The notes below the pieces were generated by a model. That model saw only the letters and a program-made list of their open reading frames with translations, had not been told where the DNA came from and did no database searches. From NCBI RefSeq assembly GCF_039523435.1, contig NZ_BAAAFH010000011.1:124001-188000 (forward strand): a DNA stretch of 64,000 nt, written 5' to 3'. Source of the DNA: Wandonia haliotis. GTDB taxonomy: Bacteria > Bacteroidota > Bacteroidia > Flavobacteriales_D > Crocinitomicaceae. A program made the translations under genes and the position numbers. How positions within the stretch are numbered: the first letter of the stretch is position 1; each line of letters opens with the position of its first letter. This document shows positions 9,187 through 19,410 of the stretch, piece by piece.

Positions 9187-9908
9187 AAGTAGTTATTGTA
9201 GATGATGAACGTTTAGCTCGTGCGGAATTAACGCAGTTACTGGGAGAGTATGACGATGTACAGATAATTGGAGAGGCTAAAAATGTGGACGAGGCAACAG
9301 ATTTGTTGAAAGAAAAGGATGCAGATGTTGTTTTTCTGGATATTCAGATGCCTGAAAAGAATGGCTTTGAATTGTTGGAACAGTTACCTGCCTGTCCGGA
9401 TGTAGTTTTTGTGACAGCGTATGATGAATATGCTATTAAGGCATTTGAGGTAAACGCATTGGATTATTTACTAAAACCGGTTGATCCGAAGCGTCTTTCT
9501 GAAACACTGGATAAATTGCGACCACGTATTTCGTCTGAAAAAGAAGAAAATTCAGACGAAAAACCGGGTAAACTGAGTATTTCGGATCGTATTTTTATAA
9601 AAGATGGTGAAAAGTGTTGGTTTGTGGAATTGGACAAAGTGCGTATGTTTGAGTCCGAGGGGAATTATGTAAAGGTACATTTTGACAATTTCCGTCCGTT
9701 AATTCTACGTTCGTTAAATAATCTGGAAGACCGACTGGACAGTAAGCACTTCTTCAGAGCAAATCGAAAGTATATTATCAACCTTAAGTGGGTTTCCCGT
9801 ATTGAAAGTTGGTTTAACGGAGGACTTCAGGTGGAATTACGGGAAGGGGAAAAAGTCGAAATATCCCGTAGACAAGCGATTAAATTCAAGGACTTAATGA
9901 GTTTGTAG
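9183..9908 (+). CDS. LytR/AlgR-type response regulator (REC-LytTR)
   Basis: A 241-residue cytoplasmic regulator. The receiver domain (1-118) has acidic residues D7/D8, phospho-acceptor D53 in VVFLDIQMPEKNG, and conserved K98 in DYLLKPVD. The LytTR DNA-binding domain fills 135-241 (FIKDGEKCWFV, RKYIINLKWVSRIE). The partner is the overlapping kinase. LytTR proteins bind imperfect direct repeats upstream of target promoters; no target can be named from this window. Confidence 0.93.
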   Translation: MKVVIVDDERLARAELTQLLGEYDDVQIIGEAKNVDEATDLLKEKDADVVFLDIQMPEKNGFELLEQLPACPDVVFVTAYDEYAIKAFEVNALDYLLKPVDPKRLSETLDKLRPRISSEKEENSDEKPGKLSISDRIFIKDGEKCWFVELDKVRMFESEGNYVKVHFDNFRPLILRSLNNLEDRLDSKHFFRANRKYIINLKWVSRIESWFNGGLQVELREGEKVEISRRQAIKFKDLMSL

Positions 9909-9978
9909 CGATACAAAATATTCAAACTTTGTGAATATAGTTCTGATGGTCAAAAGTAATATGTTTTTCAACTGTAAA

Positions 9979-10926
9979 TTACTCCCAGAACAATTCGGAA
10001 GCTTGTAATCCGTTTATAAAATCTTTGGCGGGAACTCTCTTTTTACCTTCCATCTGAAGTTCAAGAATTTCAAGAGCTCCTGTAGCACAGGCGATAAAAA
10101 GCCGTCCTTCTATAACCTGAACTTTTCCTGGTGTTTCTGATGTACCTGTTTCGGCAAGAACCGTTTTGAAGATTTTCAGTGTTTTATTTCCGTTTTCCGG
10201 CCAGGAAGTCCAGGCAGTAGGGTAGGGAGATAGCCCACGAATGAAATTGTGTACTGCTTCAGCCGTCTGATTCCAGTTGATTTTACAATCTTGTTTGAAA
10301 ATTTTAGGAGCATCTTTTAGCTCATCCTCTACATAGGCAGATTGTGGTGTACCTTTTGCTGTATTTTCGAAAATTGCCTGTACGGTCTCAAGTGTTACTT
10401 CAGCACCTAAATGCATCATGCGATCATGTACTTCTCCGGCAGTTTCATTTGGACCGATAGGCATACTTTTGCGTTGAATGATCTCTCCCGTATCAATTTC
10501 CTTTTCAATAAAGAAAGTTGTAACCCCTGTTTCCTGTTCGCCGTTTATTACGGCACGATTAATAGGTGCTGCTCCTCTGTATTGCGGAAGAAGAGATCCG
10601 TGCAGATTGATCGTTCCCAAAGGAGGCATACCATACACAGCTTCTGGGAGCATTCTGAATGCAATAACGACGAATAGATCCGCATTGTATTGAGCTAACT
10701 GCTCCAGAAATTCAGGGTCTTTCAGTTTTACAGGTTGTAATACAGGGAGATTGTATTGCAGTGCACATTTTTTTACGGCAGATTCAGCTAGTTTCTGACC
10801 TCTTCCTGCCGGTTTGTCGGGTACAGTTACCACTGCGGCAATCGAGATTTGATTTTTGACTAAATGTTCCAGAATTGTAGCTGCAAATTCTGGGGTTCCC
10901 ATAAAAATTATGCGTTTTTCTTTCAT
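9979..10926 (-). CDS. fmt: methionyl-tRNA formyltransferase
   Basis: A 315-residue cytoplasmic enzyme that formylates Met-tRNAfMet with 10-formyl-tetrahydrofolate for translation initiation. The N-terminal catalytic domain has MGTPEFAATILEHL, the folate and active-site run NLHGSLLPQYRGAAPIN (catalytic Asn and His), and the Asp in EKEIDTGEI. The C-terminal OB-like tRNA-binding domain starts near residue 208. Length is as in other bacteria. The start overlaps the end of the MATE gene by 4 bp. It converges with the response regulator gene; only a weak hairpin lies in the 70-bp gap. Confidence 0.96.
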   Translation of the reverse strand: MKEKRIIFMGTPEFAATILEHLVKNQISIAAVVTVPDKPAGRGQKLAESAVKKCALQYNLPVLQPVKLKDPEFLEQLAQYNADLFVVIAFRMLPEAVYGMPPLGTINLHGSLLPQYRGAAPINRAVINGEQETGVTTFFIEKEIDTGEIIQRKSMPIGPNETAGEVHDRMMHLGAEVTLETVQAIFENTAKGTPQSAYVEDELKDAPKIFKQDCKINWNQTAEAVHNFIRGLSPYPTAWTSWPENGNKTLKIFKTVLAETGTSETPGKVQVIEGRLFIACATGALEILELQMEGKKRVPAKDFINGLQASELFWE

Positions 10927-12257
10927 GCTATGCGTCCGGTTTTTGTCCAGTTAAAAAAGCGAAGATACACCAAAGATACAATACCCAGGGTGGCAAAGTA
11001 GATATATTCAACATACCAGATGCCGACAATATCCCATTGCAGAATGTAAATAAACAGGTATGCGGAGGAGAGGTAAACTCCTGTTGAAATAGCTTCAATA
11101 GCGAGTGAAGCCATAGTATTTCCGGAACCTGCTACCGTATTAAAATAGACAGAAGTCAATCCAAAAACGAAAATTGCAGGTGCAACCTGTTGTATGATGT
11201 ACACACTATCTCCCAAAACAACTTCGTTAGGATTGATCATGGAAATCAGAAAATCAGGATATAGAATCGCTCCGTGGAAGAAAATGAGTAGGGTCACTGT
11301 AACTAACAATTGTATCCTTCTTTGTACAAGTGGAATTTCGCCTATCCTGTCAGCTCCTATAAACTGACTGATATACGTCTTGGTAGTGGCAGCAAAACCA
11401 AAAATAGGGACAAAAGCGAGGAAATAAATGGATCGTATATTCTGACTGATTTCAAGGTTATGACCTCCCATTTGTTCGATCCAGGAAAAGAAAACGGTCC
11501 ATGTACCCAACGTAATACAGCCCTGTAACATAAGTGGCCACCCGATCGAGAAGAGTGTCTTAAGGGCGTGCAGGTCAAAATGAAAGTTTTTAAATAAATT
11601 ATATTCCCGAATCCATTTTCTGAGTAGAAAATAAAACAACAGGAAAATAAAAACAGTAACTTCTGCCAGTACAGAAGCCAATGCAGCTCCTTCCAATCCC
11701 ATTTTCGGAAGTCCTAATTCCCCAAAAATAAGCCCGTAATCCAGAATAATATTAACAGTACTCATCAAAATGGAACTGACAAATACAATTTGTGTTTTTC
11801 CCGTAGCCATAAGGAAAGACATCAAAGCAAGGGAGCTGAGACTGAAGAATAAAGCAAAACTCCGGATTCCAAGAAATTCTCCCTGAGCTTCTGCAATAGC
11901 AGAACTGTAGGAATAATCCAGTAATAGTCCCGGCATTACCTGACTTAGAATGAGGTAAAAAACGAGTGCAAGAAGTAACAGAGATAGTACCCCTGTTTGG
12001 AAAAAGCGAGGGATTACTGAAACCTCATTTCTTCCGATGAAACGTGCTTTTGTAATCTGCATAGAGTCTCCGAAACCTGCTGCAATCATATAGAATGTTA
12101 CATACAAAAGTCCTGCATTTCCAGCGGCATCAAAAGACACCGAATCCAGACGAGCCAGAAAAGCCATGTCCGTAATTAATACAATAGACTGGACAAAATT
12201 ACCTACCATAAGCGGGAAGGCAACTTTTAATATCGATAGATACCCTGTTTTAAGCAT
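10923..12257 (-). CDS. MATE family multidrug/cation exporter
   Basis: A 444-residue inner membrane protein with twelve hydrophobic helices arranged as two six-helix halves, typical of Na+- or H+-coupled MATE antiporters. The N-terminal region ILKVAFPLMVGNFVQSIVLITDMAFLARLD and SGNTMASLAIEAIST in the second half fit the family. It is a DinF/NorM-like member; the substrate cannot be predicted. It overlaps fmt by 4 bp and starts 11 bp after rlmI, so the three genes probably share a transcript. Confidence 0.9.
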   Translation of the reverse strand: MLKTGYLSILKVAFPLMVGNFVQSIVLITDMAFLARLDSVSFDAAGNAGLLYVTFYMIAAGFGDSMQITKARFIGRNEVSVIPRFFQTGVLSLLLLALVFYLILSQVMPGLLLDYSYSSAIAEAQGEFLGIRSFALFFSLSSLALMSFLMATGKTQIVFVSSILMSTVNIILDYGLIFGELGLPKMGLEGAALASVLAEVTVFIFLLFYFLLRKWIREYNLFKNFHFDLHALKTLFSIGWPLMLQGCITLGTWTVFFSWIEQMGGHNLEISQNIRSIYFLAFVPIFGFAATTKTYISQFIGADRIGEIPLVQRRIQLLVTVTLLIFFHGAILYPDFLISMINPNEVVLGDSVYIIQQVAPAIFVFGLTSVYFNTVAGSGNTMASLAIEAISTGVYLSSAYLFIYILQWDIVGIWYVEYIYFATLGIVSLVYLRFFNWTKTGRIA

Positions 12258-12268
12258 ACAGCTGTTTC

Positions 12269-13438
12269 TTATAAAACTTCAACTACAAGACCTTTCAGGT
12301 ATTCTCCTTCCGGGTGAAATGCGCTGATAGGATGGTCTGCCGGTTGGTGCAATTGTTCCAGTATTCTGACATTTCTTCCGGATTCAATAGCTGCGGCAAT
12401 AATTGTATTGGTAAATAATTGTTTATCTACAACCTGAGAGCAGGAGAAGGTAAACAAAATCCCCCCTGATTTGATTTGGCGCATGGCGTGCGCATTCAAT
12501 CGTTTATATCCCTGAACTGCTTTGTGTCTTGCATCGCGATGTTTTGCGAATGCAGGAGGATCCAGTACCATGATATCATAATCCTCTTCCAGTTCTTTCA
12601 TATAATTCATAGCGTCTGCTACAATGGATTTGTGCCGCTCTTCCAGTTTATTAAGACTGACGTTGTCTTCAGTAAGAGCAATGGCTTTCTTCGAGCTGTC
12701 AAGTGAATGAACCAATTCTGCTCCGGTAGCCAACGCGGTAATAGAGAAACCACCTGAGTAACAAAAGGTATTCAATACTTTTTTTCCACGGGCATATTTG
12801 GCTAATAAGGCTCTGTTTTCGCGCTGATCTACAAAAAAACCGGTTTTCTGACCGTTGATCCAGTCTATGTGAAACGCATGCCCATATTCATAAGCTGTAT
12901 GTGGTGTTTGAGCTGTTCCGAACAAGTACTCATTTGTTGCATTCACTCTGGCAGGCAGAGTATCAGCACTCTTGGTATATACCGCTTGTAGCCGGTCTCC
13001 GAAAACAGTCTGAAGAGCAGAAGAAATCTGGTCTTGTACTTTGTACATGCCGATACTGTGACATTGAATAACAGCAACGCCATTAAACCAGTCAATGATC
13101 AGACCGGGAAGATTATCTCCTTCTCCGTGTACCAAACGACAAATGGAGTTCTTGTTGTCAAATAGTCCGGCTTTTTCCCTCAATTTTACAGCAAGTTCAA
13201 CACGTCTTTTCCAGAAATCAGAATCAATCTCTTCTTCTTCAAGGAAACTAAGTACACGAACTGTAATTGTACCGTTTTGATAATGACCTTTTGCCAGAAA
13301 ACGACCTTTCTCGTTCAAAACTTCCACGATATCACCATCTTCGTAAGCCGATGTGATCGTTTTTACTGCTCCTGAGAAAATCCAGGGGTGACGACGAAGG
13401 ATACTGGCTTCCTTTTGTTTTCGAATAATTAGACTCAT
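12269..13438 (-). CDS. rlmI: RlmI-like 23S rRNA (cytosine-5) methyltransferase
   Basis: A 389-residue SAM-dependent RNA methyltransferase. An N-terminal PUA domain (1-75, starting with the RxxRRHPWIFSGA pattern) precedes an RlmI/Rossmann core: KTGFFVDQREN, FCYSGGFSITA (SAM binding), MVLDPPAFAK, and catalytic Cys in FTFSCSQVV. E. coli RlmI methylates C1962 of 23S rRNA; the same role is inferred. A -7 element (CAAAATTA on the plus strand, 13446-13453) ends 7 bp before the ATG, suggesting a leaderless transcript. Confidence 0.9.
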   Translation of the reverse strand: MSLIIRKQKEASILRRHPWIFSGAVKTITSAYEDGDIVEVLNEKGRFLAKGHYQNGTITVRVLSFLEEEEIDSDFWKRRVELAVKLREKAGLFDNKNSICRLVHGEGDNLPGLIIDWFNGVAVIQCHSIGMYKVQDQISSALQTVFGDRLQAVYTKSADTLPARVNATNEYLFGTAQTPHTAYEYGHAFHIDWINGQKTGFFVDQRENRALLAKYARGKKVLNTFCYSGGFSITALATGAELVHSLDSSKKAIALTEDNVSLNKLEERHKSIVADAMNYMKELEEDYDIMVLDPPAFAKHRDARHKAVQGYKRLNAHAMRQIKSGGILFTFSCSQVVDKQLFTNTIIAAAIESGRNVRILEQLHQPADHPISAFHPEGEYLKGLVVEVL

Positions 13439-13491
13439 ACGAGTGCAAAATTACGAATAAGGAATGATTTGGAGACCGAAAAAACAACGGA

Positions 13492-16400
13492 CTATTCAAC
13501 AGCTCTGTAGTCGAGCAGTGTAACGTGTCCTCTTCGTGTGACTTCGTTGCCGTTTCCATCTTTAAGGCGAAGAACATACATATAAACACCTTCCTTGGCT
13601 ATGCTTCGGTCACGCGTAAGACCTTCCCACCCCTGTGCAGGGTCATTGGTTCGGAAAATGGTTTGTCCCCAACGGTCAAAAACAGTGAACTCATAATTGG
13701 TGAAATCAAATAAATTGACTACCGGACGGAAGATCGGATTTTTACCCCCAACGGTAAAGGCATTGGGAATATAAATCAATGGTTCCAAGACTTCACAGGA
13801 AGAATTAGAAGTACTTGTTTCACTTATGTTTAGTGCATTGGTTCCTTCTACCGCTACTACGAAATAACAAAAACGACCATTCGAAGTAGAAAGATAATCT
13901 TCTACATTGTCCTCATAACTGCGGGAGTTGGGAGGTAGAGTCGCGATCGGAATTGGGTCTATAACATTGGTTAGTCCCATTACCCCACGATGTATCTGGT
14001 AACCGAGAATAGGTCCTTTCCAGTCCTTATACAAACTCCATTGCAGATATACTTTCATATTGTTATCATCCGCGAACGTTTCCAGAAAAATCGTTTTACC
14101 GATGTTGGAAGCAAGGCTGGGACGACCACAGCTGTCAATTGCGACCACCCGATAGGTATAACTCTGTTTGGAAGGATTAACTTCTTCGTCAATGAACAGT
14201 TCTTCGTTTGCAGTAACAGTTCGCGTTTCAATATCCTCAAATACTTCGTCTTTTTCATTCCAACGTTGTAGAATAAGAGCTCCATCATTAATCGGAAGAC
14301 TGGTTCTGTGTTTAATCAAAACACCATTTTCCTGAACCGTAGCGGTTGATAGATAGTGAACATCGGGATCATCCGGGCTGACGATATCAAGACAGATACT
14401 ATTGGAAAAAGCTGTTTTTCCTTCATTCGATAAGGCTTCGATAACAAAACAATAGCGTGTGTCTGTTTCTACATCTATGGAAATGCTACTTTCTGGTGTT
14501 GTTTCCAATTGTGCCCACGGATTTCCGGAAGAATAACCAAATATCCGATAGATTTCAACTCCTTCATCCCAACTAGCATATTCAGTCCAGCTAAGGTCAA
14601 CCTGTTGATCACAAATATCTAACTCACCGCTGAGAAAATTAGTGCGGTGTACATTTGCTTTTGCTGAAGTCTGAAAAGTAGGGGGGATTTGTGGAGTATA
14701 ACAACTGTCAAAAGCAGCTACAGAGAAAGAAAGGGGACCTTCTCCCGTAGGAAAGTCTCCGGTAGAATACGTCGTCGATCCGATTCCCCATAATGTGTCC
14801 AGCTCAGTGTAAAAACCATTTTCATCCTGTGCATACACAATGTATCCGTAAGTATCAGGTGCTTCGTTTTCATTCCAGGTAATTTGAACTTGACCGGAAA
14901 GTGTATCAATAGAAACCGAATAAATTTCAGGGATGTTTGGTCCGATCTGATCCTCAAAATTGTCTCCGTCTGTATTGGAAACAAAAGAACAGGTTTCAGT
15001 TGGTAAACTAACTCTGTAATTCAGGAATGCCGAACAGATATCTATTGTGTCTGTATGACTGGTTAAACCAAACCTGACAGAGTCTACGACTGTCCACGTT
15101 CCGGTGGGATATTCCCGTTCAATGTAATAATAATCGTTCCAGTTGGGTGACTGAGGTGTAGAAGGCGTATTCCATTGGATAACAGCTGTTCCGTTTCCGG
15201 GGTTGTTCAATACCATAAAAAGAGAGGAAATTGTATCGGATGAAACTGCTGTGGCTCCGTTACATCCACTTTTTGTAATGATATAATAGTCTTTTGAGGC
15301 GGTATTTCCCCCGGCTCCTACATGAACAAATGTATTGGAAGTGATTGTGTTCTGCGTAGCCAGTAAACCATCCTGAATACTATAAATTTCGTAGCTGTCA
15401 AATGCTCCCCCCGGATCTGTTGCTTCTTCCCACGTAATACGTGTATCTCCATTGGGTTGTACCTGAATACATTCAATTTCGGAAGGGGGCAGTACACTAC
15501 TGTTTTTTACATTTATCGTTACAGTAGCATAACGAACAGCTGGAATTTGACAAAGGTCATCTTTGACTTTAAAAACAAATGAATAGGGGACACTACTTTG
15601 TGCATTTCCTGTTGCTCCGATCAGATGATTACAGTCTGTCTGCCATGAAAAGTCAACTTGCGCGGAAGGAGTTCCACTTACCGGAATGGGAGTATTAAGT
15701 GTGGCACAAGGAGGATTAGGACAACCAATAGTTGCATTCGTATACCCAGCTCCAAATTGAGCACCTGAGGCAGTTATTTCAACCGATTGAGGGGTTCCGT
15801 CCTGAAGCAGATCGAAATCTTCTGCATAGATGGAAAAGTTAACAGGGTCTCCTGCAAAAACATCAATTTCATAAGAATTTCCTGGAAACGGAGCTGTTAC
15901 CTGAGGAGGAGCATTTGGTGTGGCACAACTTTCTACAATAACCTGAATTTCACGCTGTATTTCGGAAATAAGAGTTCCGTTTCTGTAGGATTGTACAAGT
16001 ACTTTTAAAGCGTAATTTCCAATTGTAAATGAAGTGAAACTCAATTCTCCGGTCTGGGAATCAAGCGCTGCAGGAATGTTTCCCGGGTTGATGGTAGCAT
16101 CCGGAGTTGGGTTATTATATGCAAATCCGGGTTCAAAAGCAACCGGAGCAGGATCAGAAGGTGGAGTATAAGCTGTGGTGATCAAATCCAAAGGAACGCC
16201 CCATGAAAAGACCATCGAATCCAAATCCGGGTCATACGAGTTTTGATTGTAAACAAAAGGAGTACCTGCGCAGGCAACTACAAACGGGTTTTCAAAGAAC
16301 CGGGGAGATGAATCATTACAGGTTCCGTTCGCTCCGGTAGAAAACATTTTGGCAACAACTGTAATCCCAACATTTGTAGGGTTCTGAATATTTGTGAGAT

Positions 16401-16836
16401 TCTGGCTTCGTGAAAAACTCTCATACGTAAAAATCCAACCCGCCGCTCCGGGATTGCCTGGGAGCATAATATTGGAACTTCTGTAGGTTATTTTCTCAAG
16501 CGCACCGCTTCCATTTCCGGCATTAGGTCCCGAGCCACATGAAAAGGGTAGAGGACCACCTCCAACTTGTGTACAGGAGGGAGAAAGATCCTCCCGCTGG
16601 ACAAAACTCACACCAATACTATTAACAGAAGGATGGTTCCAGACATCAATCGTTTCTACACCTGTTGATACGTCAAAGCCATTACAATCCCTGTAAACGA
16701 CAAGTTCAAAAATATAGGAGCCATTTCCCTGACAGGTCCATGTGATCTCTCCTCCCATAATGTGAGTTGACCGGGAAAGAAAAGGAATAAGCCCGGTGAT
16801 CAAAATCAATACTATGTAGCTGTATAGTTTTGTCAT
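13492..16836 (-). CDS. large secreted protein with gliding motility-associated C-terminal (type B T9SS) domain
   Basis: A 1114-residue exported protein. The signal peptide (about 1-22) is followed by a STHIMGGEITW start, found in many gliding-associated secreted proteins, then several Ig/fibronectin-III-like repeats (about 300-950). The last 90 residues are the type B sorting domain: YIPNAFT, the conserved FDRWGQTIF and GVYMYVLRLKDGNG. It should be exported by Sec and then by the type IX system, ending on or outside the cell. An adhesin or matrix role is likely; no catalytic domain is seen. Confidence 0.9.
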   Translation of the reverse strand: MTKLYSYIVLILITGLIPFLSRSTHIMGGEITWTCQGNGSYIFELVVYRDCNGFDVSTGVETIDVWNHPSVNSIGVSFVQREDLSPSCTQVGGGPLPFSCGSGPNAGNGSGALEKITYRSSNIMLPGNPGAAGWIFTYESFSRSQNLTNIQNPTNVGITVVAKMFSTGANGTCNDSSPRFFENPFVVACAGTPFVYNQNSYDPDLDSMVFSWGVPLDLITTAYTPPSDPAPVAFEPGFAYNNPTPDATINPGNIPAALDSQTGELSFTSFTIGNYALKVLVQSYRNGTLISEIQREIQVIVESCATPNAPPQVTAPFPGNSYEIDVFAGDPVNFSIYAEDFDLLQDGTPQSVEITASGAQFGAGYTNATIGCPNPPCATLNTPIPVSGTPSAQVDFSWQTDCNHLIGATGNAQSSVPYSFVFKVKDDLCQIPAVRYATVTINVKNSSVLPPSEIECIQVQPNGDTRITWEEATDPGGAFDSYEIYSIQDGLLATQNTITSNTFVHVGAGGNTASKDYYIITKSGCNGATAVSSDTISSLFMVLNNPGNGTAVIQWNTPSTPQSPNWNDYYYIEREYPTGTWTVVDSVRFGLTSHTDTIDICSAFLNYRVSLPTETCSFVSNTDGDNFEDQIGPNIPEIYSVSIDTLSGQVQITWNENEAPDTYGYIVYAQDENGFYTELDTLWGIGSTTYSTGDFPTGEGPLSFSVAAFDSCYTPQIPPTFQTSAKANVHRTNFLSGELDICDQQVDLSWTEYASWDEGVEIYRIFGYSSGNPWAQLETTPESSISIDVETDTRYCFVIEALSNEGKTAFSNSICLDIVSPDDPDVHYLSTATVQENGVLIKHRTSLPINDGALILQRWNEKDEVFEDIETRTVTANEELFIDEEVNPSKQSYTYRVVAIDSCGRPSLASNIGKTIFLETFADDNNMKVYLQWSLYKDWKGPILGYQIHRGVMGLTNVIDPIPIATLPPNSRSYEDNVEDYLSTSNGRFCYFVVAVEGTNALNISETSTSNSSCEVLEPLIYIPNAFTVGGKNPIFRPVVNLFDFTNYEFTVFDRWGQTIFRTNDPAQGWEGLTRDRSIAKEGVYMYVLRLKDGNGNEVTRRGHVTLLDYRAVE

Positions 16837-16900
16837 CTGATGTAAAAACGTGAAATTGATAGTTTTCGTATGGATAACGTGTATTTTCAGTGTAAGTTGC

Positions 16901-18160
16901 TTACCCGACAGTTATGATTGAAAATGTTTCCCATTTCAGATACTTCTGAGCCAATTCCCGGATTTGTTCAGGAGAAATGGTCTGTATTGTTTTCATATAC
17001 GTATCAAAATAGGTCGTATCCAACTCATACCAGTTCAGAAAAAGAAACTGATTCATCATGGCAAACGGTCCGTCTGTACTTTTTAACATTTGCCCGATCA
17101 TATAGTTTCTGACCAGTTCCAACTCTTCTTCGGGAACCAGCTCTGTTTGCAAGCGTTCAATTTCATGCCTGATCTGGAAAAGAGCATCTTCTTTTACTTC
17201 AACGCCTACTTCTGTAGCAATGTAAAAATATCCCAGGGATTTCATCGAAACAACTCCGGAACCGATTCCATACGTATATCCTTTGTCCTCGCGGATATTT
17301 GACATTAATCTACTACCGAAATAACCTCCCAATAATGTGTTTACTACATCAAAGGCAATATAGTCGGGATGTTCGGGAGTGAAAAGCGGTTTTCCGATAC
17401 GAATGGCAGTTTGCAGTGCGTTTTCTTTTTTCTCTTCGAAAAATCCTGTTTCAGGGTGGAGTTCAAATGCGGGTGGTGTCGGAATATTGATTTTCAAAGG
17501 TGACAGGTCGTTTATCAGCTTTTCTTTGAATGTGTCGTCAAGATTTCCAACAACATTGACATCCATCAGGCATTGTTTGAAGTAGCTTTCGTAAAAATCA
17601 ATACAATCCTGACGACTGATCTCATCAAAGTCCGGTATGTCTGCATTGCTGTCAAACGGAGTGCCCTGAAAAAGATGATTTATGAAGAGTTTTCGGGCTT
17701 TTACCGCATTTTTCTCCATATTGACGATAAACTTCTGTTTTTCTATTGTCCGGTGCCTTTCAAATTCATCTTCAGGGAATGTAGCGTTGAAAAACGCATC
17801 TTTAACAATTTCGAATATAGAAGCAATGTTCTTTTTTAATCCGTAGATAGTTAGTGAACTGCGTTCCATTGCCATTTCACTTTGTACATAACCGCCAAAA
17901 AAGTCAATAGACACCTGTATTTCCTGTTGTGTTTTTGTTGCAGTTCCGGACAGTAATAAATCGGCCGTAAATCCAGCTTGTAGAGATCTGTTCTGGTACA
18001 TCTTTCCGGCAGCAAATTCAAGTGTGATTTTTACGGCATCTTCGGGAATATTCTCGATGAAATAAAAAGGTATTCCCGAATCACTAGTTCTGGTTGACGG
18101 AGTAGCTAACTGAATGTGTTCAGTAGAGTATATTTCAGGGGCTTTTGTTCTATCAGTCAT
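16901..18160 (-). CDS. M16 family peptidase-like protein, non-catalytic subunit
   Basis: A 419-residue M16 (insulinase/pitrilysin) fold protein. The zinc motif HxxEH is absent: the corresponding stretch reads TADLLLSGTA. The C-terminal half keeps the substrate-binding R/Y element (SRLMSNIREDKGYTYGIGSG region). In bacterial M16B pairs such a subunit combines with a catalytic one. The catalytic partner lies 3 bp upstream, so a heterodimer is likely. There is no signal peptide. Confidence 0.88.
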   Translation of the reverse strand: MTDRTKAPEIYSTEHIQLATPSTRTSDSGIPFYFIENIPEDAVKITLEFAAGKMYQNRSLQAGFTADLLLSGTATKTQQEIQVSIDFFGGYVQSEMAMERSSLTIYGLKKNIASIFEIVKDAFFNATFPEDEFERHRTIEKQKFIVNMEKNAVKARKLFINHLFQGTPFDSNADIPDFDEISRQDCIDFYESYFKQCLMDVNVVGNLDDTFKEKLINDLSPLKINIPTPPAFELHPETGFFEEKKENALQTAIRIGKPLFTPEHPDYIAFDVVNTLLGGYFGSRLMSNIREDKGYTYGIGSGVVSMKSLGYFYIATEVGVEVKEDALFQIRHEIERLQTELVPEEELELVRNYMIGQMLKSTDGPFAMMNQFLFLNWYELDTTYFDTYMKTIQTISPEQIRELAQKYLKWETFSIITVG

Positions 18161-18163
18161 ATT

Positions 18164-19405
18164 TCAGGATTTCTTGGCAATAACTTTTAAACAGGAACAG
18201 TTTGTTTTGGTAAACAGAGCAGGCAGTAAAGACTGAATCTGTGTGGTGGTTACTTTCTCGTATTCCTGATGCTCTGTATTTACCAAATTTGCATCTCCGA
18301 GTAATTCCATAAAAGAAAGATTCATAGCACGGGGTAAGAGTCCCATATCAGAGAAAGTTTTTCCGGTTTCCCATTTATTTCTGACTTTAGCCAGTGTGTT
18401 TTCAGATACACCATTTATTTTTAGTTGTTCAAGGGTTTCCCACAAAACTGTATCTACTTCCTCAAACGTGCTTGTATCTTTTAATTTACCGGAAATGATC
18501 AGTAAACCGTTATCAATTGAACCCGTAATATAGCACGAGATTTCTGTCGTTAGTTGTTTTTCCGACACAAGTGATTTGTACAGAACCGAAGACTTACCTC
18601 TTCCCAGTATGTCAGAAAGAAGATCAGTTGCATAATAAGCACTTTCACTTCTTGCGCCCATTTTAAAAGCATAGTAAAATGCATGAGCCGGAACACTTCG
18701 TTCAATGGATAATTCGCGATATTCCGTTTGCACAGGTTCCATCGGTAAGTTCCTGAAAGGTTTGGTAACAGAACTGATATCTCCGTACCATTTATTTACC
18801 TTATCCTGTACATAGGCTGATTCAAAGTTCCCTGCAATTGTCAGAATAGCATTGGAAGGGGAGTAGAATCGCGAAAAGAAAGACCGTACATCTTCCATTG
18901 TGGCGTTTTCAATATGACTGATCTCTTTACCAATAGTAGCCCACCTGTACGGGTGAACTTTATAGGCCAGCGGACGAAGTTGTAACCAGACATCTCCATA
19001 AGGTTGATTCAGGTAGCGTTGTTTGAACTCCTCAATAACTACGTTACGTTGTACTTCCAGACTTTTGTCCGTAAAAGCAAGACTCACCATTCTGTCAGAT
19101 TCCAACCAAAGAGCCGTTTCGAGATTTTCTTTGGGTAGAACATCATAATAATTGGTGATGTCGTTAGAGGTAAAAGCATTGCTTTGTCCGCCTGCGCGTT
19201 GTAAGGGAGCATCAAAATCCGGAATATTCACTGATCCTCCGAACATGAGATGTTCAAAAAGATGTGCAAATCCGGTTTGCTCAGGATTCTCGTCCCGTGC
19301 TCCTACATCATATAGTGTATTAACAACAGCCATAGGGGAAGTTGCATCCTTGTGGAAAAGAACCGTCAGACCGTTGTCCAGTTTGAATTTTTCGAATTGA
19401 ATCAT
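18164..19405 (-). CDS. M16 family zinc metallopeptidase, catalytic subunit
   Basis: A 413-residue M16 peptidase with the inverted zinc motif HLFEH at 48-52 and a downstream Glu in the EVQRNVVIEEF segment as third ligand. It pairs with the non-catalytic M16 subunit 3 bp downstream. The family cleaves peptides inside a closing chamber; cytoplasmic or periplasmic peptide clean-up is inferred. No signal peptide is visible, so a cytoplasmic location is most likely. Confidence 0.92.
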   Translation of the reverse strand: MIQFEKFKLDNGLTVLFHKDATSPMAVVNTLYDVGARDENPEQTGFAHLFEHLMFGGSVNIPDFDAPLQRAGGQSNAFTSNDITNYYDVLPKENLETALWLESDRMVSLAFTDKSLEVQRNVVIEEFKQRYLNQPYGDVWLQLRPLAYKVHPYRWATIGKEISHIENATMEDVRSFFSRFYSPSNAILTIAGNFESAYVQDKVNKWYGDISSVTKPFRNLPMEPVQTEYRELSIERSVPAHAFYYAFKMGARSESAYYATDLLSDILGRGKSSVLYKSLVSEKQLTTEISCYITGSIDNGLLIISGKLKDTSTFEEVDTVLWETLEQLKINGVSENTLAKVRNKWETGKTFSDMGLLPRAMNLSFMELLGDANLVNTEHQEYEKVTTTQIQSLLPALFTKTNCSCLKVIAKKS

Positions 19406-19410
19406 AAATG